Part shown: positions 7,420 through 15,378 of the stretch, one piece after another
Position numbering within the stretch: position 1 is the first letter of the stretch
Layout of the letters: every line of letters starts with the position of its first letter
From: Desulfuromonas sp.
Lineage (GTDB): Bacteria; Desulfobacterota; Desulfuromonadia; Desulfuromonadales; BM501
Direction: 5' to 3'
Length of the DNA: 45,597 nt
Assembly: GCF_002868845.1 (NCBI RefSeq)
Contig: NZ_PKUB01000048.1
Location: forward strand, 46,830 to 92,426
Notes under the pieces: generated by a model
Told to the model about the DNA's origin: nothing
Database searches by the model: none
The model's input: only the letters and a program-made list of their open reading frames with translations
Made by a program: the position numbers and the translations under genes

Positions 7420-8265
7420 ATGAATATTTTACATATCTCGGATCTGCATTTCGGTCCCCGCCACTGGGAGGGGGACGATCAGCTGCTGCTGGAGAAAATC
7501 AATTCCTATGCCGCCGATATTGTCATCAATACCGGAGACAGTACAACCGATGGCCTGGAAGATGAGTATGCCGAGGCGGGGCGCTTTCTGAATGCCATCA
7601 CGTGTAAAAATGTTATCTCCACCATCGGCAATCATGACAAAAGAAGTATGCGCTCCCATGAACTATTCCGAAAATATATCTACAATTCCGACACTATCTG
7701 TATCCCGGAAACGGTAAAAACCACCAAGAAACACCTCTTTCTGAATCGGGAGATAACAAAAGTCAACGAAAATTTTACCGATGTGAATTTTATCAAATCC
7801 ATTTCTGTCAAGGGCCAAACCCTATTGATTATTAACATCGACTCCAATGAATTGTACAGTGATGACGGATATGTTGAAAAAGAGGTTCTGAGTGCGGTTT
7901 CGATGAAAATTGAGCAGACAGAATATGATCTGCCGCTCCTGATGACTCATTATTCGATTCTGGGCACCGACGAGTGTCCGCTAAAAAATTCCGCCTGCCT
8001 GATCGATTTTGTACAAAGGCACAACATCAAATACGTCTTTTGCGGTCATACCCACGAGCTGGAACTGATGCGAACCACCGACCTGTATCACGGCCACTCC
8101 TTTCACCATTTCATGTGCGGCACCCTGGCCTCCTGCAATCATGCCAACGATGACAACATGTTCCTGTATTACGAAAATTTTGACAGCGATGAGATGCACT
8201 TGTATCTGACCCGGATCTTTCTGGAGCGGGGCAAGGTTCATTTCAAGGAGGAAATGGTCTTTTAG
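7420..8265 (+). CDS. calcineurin-like metallophosphoesterase
   Basis: This 281-aa cytoplasmic protein has all five metallophosphoesterase motifs: ISDLHFG (Asp8, His10), NTGDS (Asp40), GNHD (Asn71, His72), MTHYS, and CGHTH near residue 210. These coordinate a dinuclear metal centre. The set and length resemble CpdA/3',5'-cyclic-nucleotide phosphodiesterases and related phosphomonoesterases; the substrate cannot be deduced. The start ATG 7420 is chosen because GGAG lies 6 bases before it and homology begins at MNILHISDLHF. GC is clearly lower than in the flanking backbone, like the four-gene operon converging from the right. It may therefore have arrived with that operon and remove a phosphate in the same pathway, which is inference from proximity only. 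Confidence 0.85.
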   Translation: MNILHISDLHFGPRHWEGDDQLLLEKINSYAADIVINTGDSTTDGLEDEYAEAGRFLNAITCKNVISTIGNHDKRSMRSHELFRKYIYNSDTICIPETVKTTKKHLFLNREITKVNENFTDVNFIKSISVKGQTLLIINIDSNELYSDDGYVEKEVLSAVSMKIEQTEYDLPLLMTHYSILGTDECPLKNSACLIDFVQRHNIKYVFCGHTHELELMRTTDLYHGHSFHHFMCGTLASCNHANDDNMFLYYENFDSDEMHLYLTRIFLERGKVHFKEEMVF

Positions 8266-8281
8266 GGCGTTCAACAAATCT

Positions 8282-8306
8282 GCCGGGCTCCACCTGAACA
8301 GCCGGC
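8282..8306. terminator. hairpin between convergent genes
   Basis: An imperfect GCCGGGCT/AGCCGGC stem (one bulge) with a 10-base loop lies between the stop of the phosphoesterase (8265) and that of the ATP-grasp gene (8398). AAAA follows it on the plus strand. Confidence 0.35.
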
Positions 8307-8397
8307 AAAATCGACTCAGCGGCCCATCCCTCACCCTTGGCCCGGTTGGCATCACCGATGTTCCTTAAATATGTCCGGTCCCTGCCGATTCTGGCGA

Positions 8398-9669
8398 CTA
8401 ATCCCGCTTAACTCCCAGCTCTGCCAATGCCGCCTCGAGCAGCTGAAGTTGGGCCATGTCGTCGGCCAGAAGAATCACGGCGAAGTTTCCGGTCCGTGAT
8501 AAATCTTCGCAGTTGAAAGGAAACACGGAATTCGATTTGCTGCCGTCGTAAAGTACTGAATCGATCCGTTGGCTCAATTCGACAAAGGTGCAGGGGGTCG
8601 TCTTGATCTTGATAAACTTCCAGACCGGAACCGGCCCCATCAATCCTTCAATGTTATGCAGGATCATGTGCACAAAGGAAGAGCCATTAAAGCGGGCATT
8701 ATTCTCAACCGGGAAGATCCCTTCATCGGTGACGATATAATCGAAACCGGTCACCCCTCGATATCCCGATTCGGCCATCTCGGATACGAGTTTCAGCGAT
8801 GTCGATGTAATGGCCTCAACGACTTGCGATGAAGGCCCTTGTCCCTTGAGACTGCCGACATGCACCATCCCCTGCTCGCAGAGCTGCTCGATCATGCCGA
8901 TATGGGTGACCCTGCCGTCCAGACCGACGACCCATTGGTCATTCGGGGTGGACCTGACCTGCAAAAAAGGTTCGATGAGCACGACCTTTTCGCCGCTATC
9001 GGCAATGGTCTGGTAGAGTTCGGCAAGGTCAGCGCCCGTTGTCTTGTACAACGACATGCCGGCCTCACCCAGGGTGCCTCGGATGATGACGGTGTCGCGG
9101 GTAGACCGGTAGCCTTCAACCAGGCTCCTCATTTCCTCGAAGTTGTCACTACCCTCCGGCTGCATTGCAAAGGCGACACCCTCCACGACCGGCACCTTCA
9201 ATCGCTGGCACAACGCCTTAAAGGTCGCTTTGTCGTTATGTTTCCACGTATCGGCTTCGGTAGCGCCAAACAGCTCAGCGCCAAGGGCTTTGGCCGCAGC
9301 GGCTTCCATTTGGGTCGAGAACCAGGGGGCGTAGACCGGTTTCCCGCCGATCTCGCTGATCTTCTTTTTAACCGGTTCCGGATTAGCCACAATCAGTTCC
9401 GAGAGGGTCTTTCCGAGGGGGGGCATGTTGTAAGAAACGACATGGTCTGATCCCAATTTATGGGAGCGCAACCAGCGATGATAGTCCTGATCCAGTTCGC
9501 CACGCAAAACCACCAGGTCGCCGGCGCTTGCCGAGGCCAGGGCGCGGTCACTTTTCGCAGTGACTGAGGCATCACGCCGGGGAAATTGGGAAAAGTTATC
9601 GACGGCATAAATGACCAGGTCGTCTTTGTTGTCAGAAATTGCGGTTCTTATCGATTGAAGGTCTGTCAC
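8398..9669 (-). CDS. ATP-grasp ligase, peptide-synthetase-like
   Basis: This 423-aa protein has an N-terminal pre-ATP-grasp region (about 1-150) and an ATP-grasp fold. Visible elements are the lysine-containing WKHNDKATFKALCQ, the strand VIIRGTLGEAGMSLYK (nucleotide-binding loop), and the metal ligands in FPVENNARFNGSSF near residue 325. ATP-grasp enzymes join a carboxylate to an amine or thiol through an acyl phosphate. The gene starts with GTG (9669) after GGGAG and is last in an operon behind a PssA-like transferase (37-base gap), a PLP enzyme and a nucleotidyltransferase. A likely inference is that it adds an amino acid or other acid to the amine of the head group made by these enzymes. 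It could equally modify a free metabolite. Substrate is unknown. Confidence 0.8.
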   Translation of the reverse strand: MTDLQSIRTAISDNKDDLVIYAVDNFSQFPRRDASVTAKSDRALASASAGDLVVLRGELDQDYHRWLRSHKLGSDHVVSYNMPPLGKTLSELIVANPEPVKKKISEIGGKPVYAPWFSTQMEAAAAKALGAELFGATEADTWKHNDKATFKALCQRLKVPVVEGVAFAMQPEGSDNFEEMRSLVEGYRSTRDTVIIRGTLGEAGMSLYKTTGADLAELYQTIADSGEKVVLIEPFLQVRSTPNDQWVVGLDGRVTHIGMIEQLCEQGMVHVGSLKGQGPSSQVVEAITSTSLKLVSEMAESGYRGVTGFDYIVTDEGIFPVENNARFNGSSFVHMILHNIEGLMGPVPVWKFIKIKTTPCTFVELSQRIDSVLYDGSKSNSVFPFNCEDLSRTGNFAVILLADDMAQLQLLEAALAELGVKRD

Positions 9670-9706
9670 TTCGGACTCCCGGGAACGGTATAAAAAAACG
9701 TGCGGT

Positions 9707-10369
9707 TTATGCCGGACAGAGCAATTTCCAGCCGTAGGCCAGCGTCAGCACCAGCGTGTAACCGGTGACGGCGTAATACCAGCGTCCGGCAAATTTAGGG
9801 GTCTTGATCGGCGCGACGTTGAGGGCGCAGAGAGCCATCAGCAGTGCGTAGAGCATTGGGCCGAAAACCGCGGGACTGACCAGGCCGTCAAAGAGGAAGA
9901 GAAAAACCAGGATAATCACATTGTTGTCGAGGGCCAGACCCCAATAGGTTGATTTGTCCACCAGGCCAAAGACATTAAAATAGCTCAGCCGGATCACGCC
10001 GGTCGCGACAACGATAAAGGCTCCGGGGATGTACCAGGGGCTGAAATTGCCATAGCTGAGCAGAATAACAGCGGGACAGATCCCGAAACTGACAATATCG
10101 ATCAGCGAGTCGAGTTGGCCGCCAAACTCCCCCTGCTCATGGGTTCGACCTTTCATCCGCCGGGCGATAATGCCATCGCTCCAGTCAAAGAAGACCGCCC
10201 AGATCAGGCAGATCATCGCTGCCGGGAAATTGCCCAGAAAACCGAAATAGATGCCGAATATTGCGCAGAGGAGGCCGACCAACGAACAGATGTTCGGCAG
10301 GTCCTTCGCGTAGCAGAGGATGGCCCTGGGAGTCTCTGGGGGCGTTGGGGTTTGGGGAGATTCACTCAT
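9707..10369 (-). CDS. CDP-alcohol phosphatidyltransferase, PssA-like
   Basis: This 220-aa integral membrane protein has about six to seven hydrophobic segments. The CDP-alcohol phosphotransferase signature is present: Asp65-Gly66-x2-Ala69-Arg70, then Gly83-x3-Asp87-x3-Asp91. The gap between Arg and Gly is 12 residues rather than the canonical 8. The stretch LDSLIDIVSFGICPA after the motif resembles phosphatidylserine synthase (PssA) more than PgsA. These enzymes displace CMP from a CDP-activated alcohol by another alcohol. The ATG overlaps the TGA of the upstream PLP-enzyme gene by 4 bases, so the two are translationally coupled. The enzyme may use CDP-diacylglycerol or a CDP-alcohol made by the nucleotidyltransferase of the same operon; the sequence does not decide. 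Confidence 0.85.
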   Translation of the reverse strand: MSESPQTPTPPETPRAILCYAKDLPNICSLVGLLCAIFGIYFGFLGNFPAAMICLIWAVFFDWSDGIIARRMKGRTHEQGEFGGQLDSLIDIVSFGICPAVILLSYGNFSPWYIPGAFIVVATGVIRLSYFNVFGLVDKSTYWGLALDNNVIILVFLFLFDGLVSPAVFGPMLYALLMALCALNVAPIKTPKFAGRWYYAVTGYTLVLTLAYGWKLLCPA

Positions 10370-11493
10370 GAACTTTTCTCCGAACCGATAATCACACCTA
10401 AGGCCTCAGCCACAACCTTGTTTTCAGCCTGGGTGCGGCTGGCAATGCGGATGTAACGGTCAGATTCCGGCATCGTCTTGCCCTGGCAGTGCTTGACGTA
10501 GATATTGTGCTGGACAAAAAGCCTGCGGGCCACCTCGGGACAGGAAGGAGCATGGTCGGGCAGCCGGCAGAAAATATAGTTGGCGTCAGGCCGATAGACC
10601 GTCAGTCCATTAATGGCACAGAGGTCCCGATAAAACTGATCTCGATCCGCCCGGACCCGGTCGCAACTGGCAAGAAACTCCTGTTGGTATTCAGGGGCAT
10701 GAATCAGAAAGGTTTCCGCAAAGCCGTTGAGGTTCCAGATATGCAGCCCTTGACGGACCTGATCGGCAAATGCCGCGTTGGCCGTCAGCATATAGCCGAT
10801 GCGCAGACCGCAGATACCGTAAGCCTTGCTCATGCTCTTGAAGATCGCCAGGTTAGGGTATTTGGCGATATCCCCGTCCAGGGTTTCCCCGTCGCGATCC
10901 CGGGCAAAATCGATGAAAGATTCATCGACGATAAGGATACAGTCGTGCGCGGCCAGCTTGTCCAGCAGGCGAACCAGATGCGCTTTGGGTACCAGCAGTG
11001 ACGTCGGATTGTTCGGCGACACCACCACCGCAACGTCGGCCTTGTTGCGGATAGCCTCCGCCGCAAACTTATCTACATCGAGCTGGAAGGAAGGCGCATC
11101 GAGGGCGAACTCAATTACATTTTCCGTCGGTGCGGCATTGGCGTATTCGTTGAACGACGGCACCGGAACAATCAGCTTTTGGGCGAGGTGGCCGGAGACG
11201 ATATTGATCAACTCTGCCGCGCCATTGCCGACCACAATCCGTTCCGGCGGCTGGTCGATGAGGGTGCCCACCAGTCCGGCCAGAACATCCTGAGCGACCG
11301 GATAGTTCAGCACCAGTTCATTGATCTGGCTGGTCAATTGCTGGAAGAAACGCTCTGGCGGAAAATAGAGATTATAGAGGTAGGCATGATCGATAAAGTC
11401 ATGCCGCCAATAGCCGCCATGCTGGCGTTCGATGGCTTCAAATTGTTGTTCTTTGTTAGCCGCATCCAGATTTATCGTATTTTGTTCTGTCAT
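10366..11493 (-). CDS. HisC/CobD-like PLP-dependent aminotransferase or decarboxylase
   Basis: This 375-aa fold-type I PLP enzyme has the marks of the histidinol-phosphate aminotransferase branch: VVGNGAAELI (88-97), SPNNPTS (159-165, Asn162), VDESFIDF (189-196, Asp190), the PLP lysine Lys223 in KSMSKAYG, and Arg231. The same branch includes CobD (threonine-phosphate decarboxylase) and related serine-phosphate decarboxylases, which act on phosphorylated amino acids. An unusual N-terminal extension (about 1-50, HGGYWRHDFIDHAYLYN) is not typical of biosynthetic HisC. With no his genes nearby and a LicC-like nucleotidyltransferase upstream, action on a phosphorylated amino alcohol precursor is more likely than histidine synthesis (inference). 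The ribosome site before ATG 11493 is weak. Confidence 0.8.
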   Translation of the reverse strand: MTEQNTINLDAANKEQQFEAIERQHGGYWRHDFIDHAYLYNLYFPPERFFQQLTSQINELVLNYPVAQDVLAGLVGTLIDQPPERIVVGNGAAELINIVSGHLAQKLIVPVPSFNEYANAAPTENVIEFALDAPSFQLDVDKFAAEAIRNKADVAVVVSPNNPTSLLVPKAHLVRLLDKLAAHDCILIVDESFIDFARDRDGETLDGDIAKYPNLAIFKSMSKAYGICGLRIGYMLTANAAFADQVRQGLHIWNLNGFAETFLIHAPEYQQEFLASCDRVRADRDQFYRDLCAINGLTVYRPDANYIFCRLPDHAPSCPEVARRLFVQHNIYVKHCQGKTMPESDRYIRIASRTQAENKVVAEALGVIIGSEKSS

Positions 11494-11598
11494 GTTTTGT
11501 TATTGCCTATCGTTAAAGCGATCAGAACTGACGACTGTCTTACGGTCTTTACACAGAAACCGTCAACCCCATCCCATTTCATTCCCGGAGAGGATCGC

Positions 11599-12498
11599 TC
11601 AATTAGAGGTAGCTAGGGGCAATAATGGGAATACGGGTTTGCCCGGAGTCGTATGTTTCTTCATGTCGAGAGCCTTCTGGGAACGGACCCTGATAGCTTC
11701 CCGAAGAGGTGACAGCCTCTCGTCCATAGCTACCTTGACCTTGGAAGGCTCGGGAAACATTTTCTCCGCCGCGCTCAGGTCCTCAAGGGTATCGATCTCA
11801 TACCAGCGGGCAGCATCAAAGAAAACCGGCGCAAAGGAGATGGTCCCTTCCGCAACCATCTCGGCGAAGATCGACTCATAATAGCCATTCACCTTCCCGG
11901 CGGAAATATGTTGATCCAGTCGTTTCTGGATCAACGCCCAGGTGTTCCTGGAGAAGTTGTAGATGTTCACCGTCTTATAATGGCTGGCGTCATTGCGGCT
12001 TGCAGTGCCGAGGCAAAAGCCCTCCAACTGTTGCCGTTCATTGAGCGTCACCGTCGTGCCGTTCATCCATGGCAGCATTTTGGAGACAGCAACCCGGTCA
12101 GGTTGGAGCATAGGCGTAAGCAGTTCCGGATGAAAAACCAGATCGCTTTCAATCAACAGAAAAGGTTCGTCAATGACTGCTCCGGCAAGCCACAAGGAGT
12201 AGATGTTGTTGGTTGTTTTATATCGCGGGCTGTGGATATATGTGATTTCAATATCGGCATGCCGACTGCCCAGATAGTCTTGAATAACTTCCGACAGGTG
12301 GCCTGTGACCACAAAGAGCCGATTGAATCCGTGACTACGCAGGGAGCGCATCAACCTTTCAAGGATGGGGAGAGTATTCACTTCGACAAGACATTTGGGT
12401 GTTGAATCCGTCAAGGGAGAGAGTCGACTCCCCATGCCGGCGGCCAACAACAAGGCGGTTCTCACCGGGGTACCATCATTTGAAAGGTCACTGTGCAT
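11599..12498 (-). CDS. LicC/PntC-like nucleotidyltransferase
   Basis: This 299-aa protein is a MobA/LicC-type NTP transferase. It has the nucleotide loop LLAAGMGSRLSPLTDSTPK (17-35), the acceptor segment TTNNIYSLWLAG and the metal-site ESDLVFHPELL typical of phosphocholine and aminoethylphosphonate cytidylyltransferases, and WYEIDTLEDLSAAE near the C-terminus. It should transfer CMP (or another NMP) to a phosphorylated or phosphonylated amino alcohol. The start ATG 12498 has AGGAG 6 bases upstream; a longer frame to 12567 lacks one. It is the first gene of a four-gene operon (11599-12498, 10366-11493, 9707-10369, 8398-9669). The residues after about 275 form a basic tail outside the fold. Confidence 0.82.
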   Translation of the reverse strand: MHSDLSNDGTPVRTALLLAAGMGSRLSPLTDSTPKCLVEVNTLPILERLMRSLRSHGFNRLFVVTGHLSEVIQDYLGSRHADIEITYIHSPRYKTTNNIYSLWLAGAVIDEPFLLIESDLVFHPELLTPMLQPDRVAVSKMLPWMNGTTVTLNERQQLEGFCLGTASRNDASHYKTVNIYNFSRNTWALIQKRLDQHISAGKVNGYYESIFAEMVAEGTISFAPVFFDAARWYEIDTLEDLSAAEKMFPEPSKVKVAMDERLSPLREAIRVRSQKALDMKKHTTPGKPVFPLLPLATSN

Positions 12499-13194
12499 TA
12501 ACGCTCCTGATGTTGCCTGAGGTGAACAGGGAAAGGAAAAGGGGGGAATCATGCCCGGGTGGAGCAACCGTCACTGTGCTCAGCCGAAAAACAAACGACA
12601 TAAGGTCGCTGGCAGGCTAAGAAACTGCACCAATACAGGTGAGAGAACAAGCCTGTGCATGGTGGCTGAACGGATAAAAGACGAGCGGTGTTCTTTTTCC
12701 GGGGTGCGAGAAAGAACCTGTATGGGACCTGAACGGTTGAAAGTATTGAGTGTTCTTTTTAGTGAGTACGAGAAAGAGATTGAGAATGGAGACTGGAAAG
12801 GTAGAAGTGAGCTTTTTGGCAGGGCTTATTGCGGGAAACGAACGTCGCCTCACAACATGTTACGTGACCAAGGCTTTAAGATATAGCACTTCACCGAAAC
12901 ATGCAAGGGTAATGCTGTCAATAGGGTAGTGCTGCACAGTCTTTGAAAATCGACATTAGAGCCTGAGGGAGTTCCGGGGGATGGGTCTTGGGGACATTCT
13001 ATGGTCCAGACGTCAACAGGAAAAGAGCGGGGGGGGCGTGGAGGCGAAAAGGGGACTGATTTGTTTTCGGAAAAATCAAGAGTAAAGATGCGCCGCAAAA
13101 GCCAACGGCAGACTTGACCCCTTTGGCACTCCTTGTGGGAGTGCCTTAAAAAAGTGTTACGGCAAGACTTGAACCCGCCGCTCCGTCCGGATCT
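12499..13194. other. intergenic region with degenerate repeats
   Basis: About 700 bases lie between the operon start and the stop of the YitT gene. A 111-codon plus-strand frame (12551-12886) has no homology I recognise and no ribosome site. The region contains two imperfect direct repeats of the pattern TGTTCTTTTT..GAGAAAGA (about 12690-12715 and 12750-12775). It also has one arm of a GGGGAC-GATTTG repeat (about 13053-13070) and a hairpin at 13125-13145. It looks like accumulated debris beside the acquired operon. Confidence 0.45.
13125..13145 (-). terminator. hairpin downstream of yitT-like gene
   Basis: A GGCACTCC/GGGAGTGCC stem with a TTGT loop lies 50 bases past the stop at 13195. A-rich sequence rather than a clear T-tract flanks it. 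Confidence 0.5.
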
Positions 13195-14058
13195 TCAATA
13201 GAGCTTGCGCCGGGAAAAGGACGAGCCGATGACGTTGAAGGTGTTCTCGACGATGAAGAGAGCCTCGGGGTCGAGGGTGAAGACGATCTCCTCCAGCCGT
13301 TTCAGCTGAATGTTGTTGATTACCGTCATCAGAACCCGCTGGGGGGACTTGTTGACGGCGCCGCTTCCCTCGAGAAAGGTCGATCCGATCTTCAGCTTTT
13401 CGAGGACTTCGTTGGCGATGCCTTCGGATTTCTTGGAGATGACCAGGGTCAGCTTGCGCTCGCTGAAAAGCGCCAGCACCTGGTCGACGATGTTCGCCGA
13501 GACGAAGGCCATGATCAGCGAGGCGATTACCAGGTCGGCGTCGCGGGTCAGGAAGCAGATGGCGAACAGGAAGACATTGAAGATCAGGTAAAAACGTCCG
13601 ATGCCGACGTTGTAGCGCTGAAAGCAGATCACCGCCAGGACGTCGATGCCGCCGTTCGAGCCGAGGGAGCGCAGCACGATCCCGGCTCCCGCCCCGGAGA
13701 TGGCGCCGCACGTGACGGCGGCGTAGAGCTCGTTGTGGATGGTGAAAGTGACCGGCAGCAACGAATAGGAGAGGCCGGTGACCAGCATCGCGTAGAGGCT
13801 GTAAAGAATAAAACGGCGGCCGATCATGGTCCAGGCGAGGACGAACATCGGGATGTTGTACACGATGTACCAGGTGCCTGCGTCAAGGATGCCGGTCAGC
13901 TGCTGGGTCAGCACCGAGATCCCGAACAGCCCAGCGGGGATGAAGCCGTGGCTGAGGGCGATCCCCTTGATCGCCAGCGAGTAGATAAGGGAGCCGCTGG
14001 TGATGAGTAAAAGGTTCCAGAGGACGGAATAAGCATAATCCTGGCGGTTGATATTCAA
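13195..14058 (-). CDS. YitT family membrane protein (DUF161-DUF2179)
   Basis: The 287-aa protein has five or six membrane segments in residues 10-190, including the glycine-rich GAISGAGAGIVLRSLGSNGG and GGIDVLAVI. This is the YitT_membrane (DUF161) core. A cytoplasmic DUF2179 domain (about 205-280) ends in EALFIVENTFNVIGSSF. Function is unknown across the family; transport is suspected. The best start is TTG 14058, preceded by GAGAGGAAGAG, rather than an internal ATG. It is single, with a terminator-like hairpin downstream and a hairpin repeat about 200 bases upstream. Confidence 0.85.
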   Translation of the reverse strand: MNINRQDYAYSVLWNLLLITSGSLIYSLAIKGIALSHGFIPAGLFGISVLTQQLTGILDAGTWYIVYNIPMFVLAWTMIGRRFILYSLYAMLVTGLSYSLLPVTFTIHNELYAAVTCGAISGAGAGIVLRSLGSNGGIDVLAVICFQRYNVGIGRFYLIFNVFLFAICFLTRDADLVIASLIMAFVSANIVDQVLALFSERKLTLVISKKSEGIANEVLEKLKIGSTFLEGSGAVNKSPQRVLMTVINNIQLKRLEEIVFTLDPEALFIVENTFNVIGSSFSRRKLY

Positions 14059-14258
14059 GGCTCTTCCTCTCTGGCCGAAGATTCGGGGATGGCTGGGGCT
14101 AACCCGTAAGAAGTTTATGGGAGGTTGGTGAGGGCGTCAAGGCGGGGTCCTGAAGGGGCAAGGCGTATTAGCAATGATTAAATCTGTCTCGGTTTCTTTG
14201 GCTTATCCGTTTCCGGCCCTTTTGTATGATGGTGCCTAAAGAAAAAAGGGGACGAAGA

Positions 14259-14308
14259 AAAAAGGGGACGGATTTATTTCTGTGCGAAAATAAATCCGTC
14301 CCCTTTTT
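14259..14308. repeat. REP-like hairpin (GGGGACGGATTTATTT type)
   Basis: A 21-bp perfect inverted repeat (14259-14279 with 14288-14308) has an 8-base loop. A partial direct copy of GAAAAAAGGGGACG lies immediately to the left (14241-14254). The GGGGACnGATTTATTT core is the type often linked to REP-associated tyrosine transposases in proteobacteria. No such transposase is in the window. Confidence 0.6.
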
Positions 14309-14344
14309 GTCTCTTTATATATTTGTTACGCTCACCAATATGAA

Positions 14345-15111
14345 TTATTCGATAAATTCAAAGCCATCACCTAGTAACCCATCACCCTGTAACCCATCAC
14401 CAATGTCACCTGAAAGCAGACTGATCATTTCCGTCTTTGATTTCTGTCTAATTACGGAGGAATCGGGACTAGCTGAATAAGCCTCATCACCATCATCATG
14501 ATAGGAAATGATTAGGTAATCATCACCGGAATCGAGGGCCATATAATAAACTGTTACTTTATTAGATACGCCACAGCTTAACTGCTCAGCCCGTACCGGG
14601 TAAGTCATATTGTCCGCAAAATATGCCTCAGCTTGAGTTTTACAATTTTTCAAATCAGACTTAGCCGCAGAGTTGAAAGCCTTTAACCGATAGGATGAAG
14701 ATTTTGGAATGGCTATGGCTGCAAGAATTCCAACTATGACAAGACAGACAAGAGGAAGCACAACAGCGAGAACAATTGCTGCTCCACTGGTTTCAGGATA
14801 ACGCTGCTGTAGTTCTTCTTCACTCTTAAAACAGTAGATAATAAATTCAATCAGTGCGACAAGTCCGGGGATATAGGTCCAACAAAAAAGAAGATAAAGA
14901 ATACCGAGCCCATATTTTTTTTGATAGAACCTATGTCCTCCAAAACCACCTAAGAAAAAAGTAATTAGGAGCAATGCGACTTTGTTGATCCTCTTGTTTG
15001 GCGCAACCATGGCTATAACCCCGCAATCTGGGCAATTTCAGCCTTAACATTCATTTCATTACCACATTCAGTACAAAATTTCTTCTCTACACTCGCGACA
15101 TTGCTCATCAT
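14345..15111 (-). pseudogene. zinc-ribbon/TM2/pilin-like fusion protein, -1 frameshift
   Basis: ATG 15111 (after GGAGTGGGA) opens a frame with CTECGNE, the first half of a zinc ribbon, and ends at TAG about 33 codons on. Adding one base in the ATTGCCC run near 15033 gives the missing second half (EICPDCGV). The frame then leads directly into the long frame 14345-15010. That frame has a TM2 domain (FFLGGFGGHRFYQKKYGLG, two helices). It is followed by a pilin-like segment LVIVGILAAIAIP with a helix and a small Cys-containing globular region. The C-terminus carries three copies of a GDG(L/F)-type repeat. The intact protein would be about 255 aa. Zinc ribbon plus TM2 is common; a type IV pilin-like helix behind TM2 is less so. 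Lower GC than neighbours suggests transfer. Confidence 0.75.
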
Positions 15112-15234
15112 TCCCACTCCTTTTTAAGATTTGATATAAATAAGATATTAAAAAATGTCTTTGGGGTCAGGTTTTGCCGTGCCGCTTTTGAGGCCTGGGA
15201 TCAGACCCGAAAGCCTGCATCCCCCGAAAACCAA

Positions 15235-15272
15235 AAGCCGCCCAACCCGTCAACGACAGGCCAAGGCGGCTT
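15235..15272 (-). terminator. possible hairpin between genes
   Basis: An 8-bp AAGCCGCC/GGCGGCTT stem with a long loop lies in the 267-base gap before the spermidine-synthase-like gene stop. It is a weak candidate. Confidence 0.3.
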
Positions 15273-15378
15273 AGAAATTTATCGGCCATCCCCTCGCAAA
15301 ACCATCACACCCCGCATCCCATGAAATATTTCACATAAGCTACGCCTCCATCTCGGGGATGTCAAGGATGTCGTACAG

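Noticed and set aside
8398-12498. Reading the operon as phosphonate biosynthesis
   Set aside because: No phosphoenolpyruvate mutase or phosphonopyruvate decarboxylase is present in the window, so only the nucleotidyltransferase similarity would support it.
12551-12886. 111-codon plus-strand frame in the gap after the head-group operon
   Set aside because: No ribosome site, atypical composition, no recognisable domain and repeats within it.
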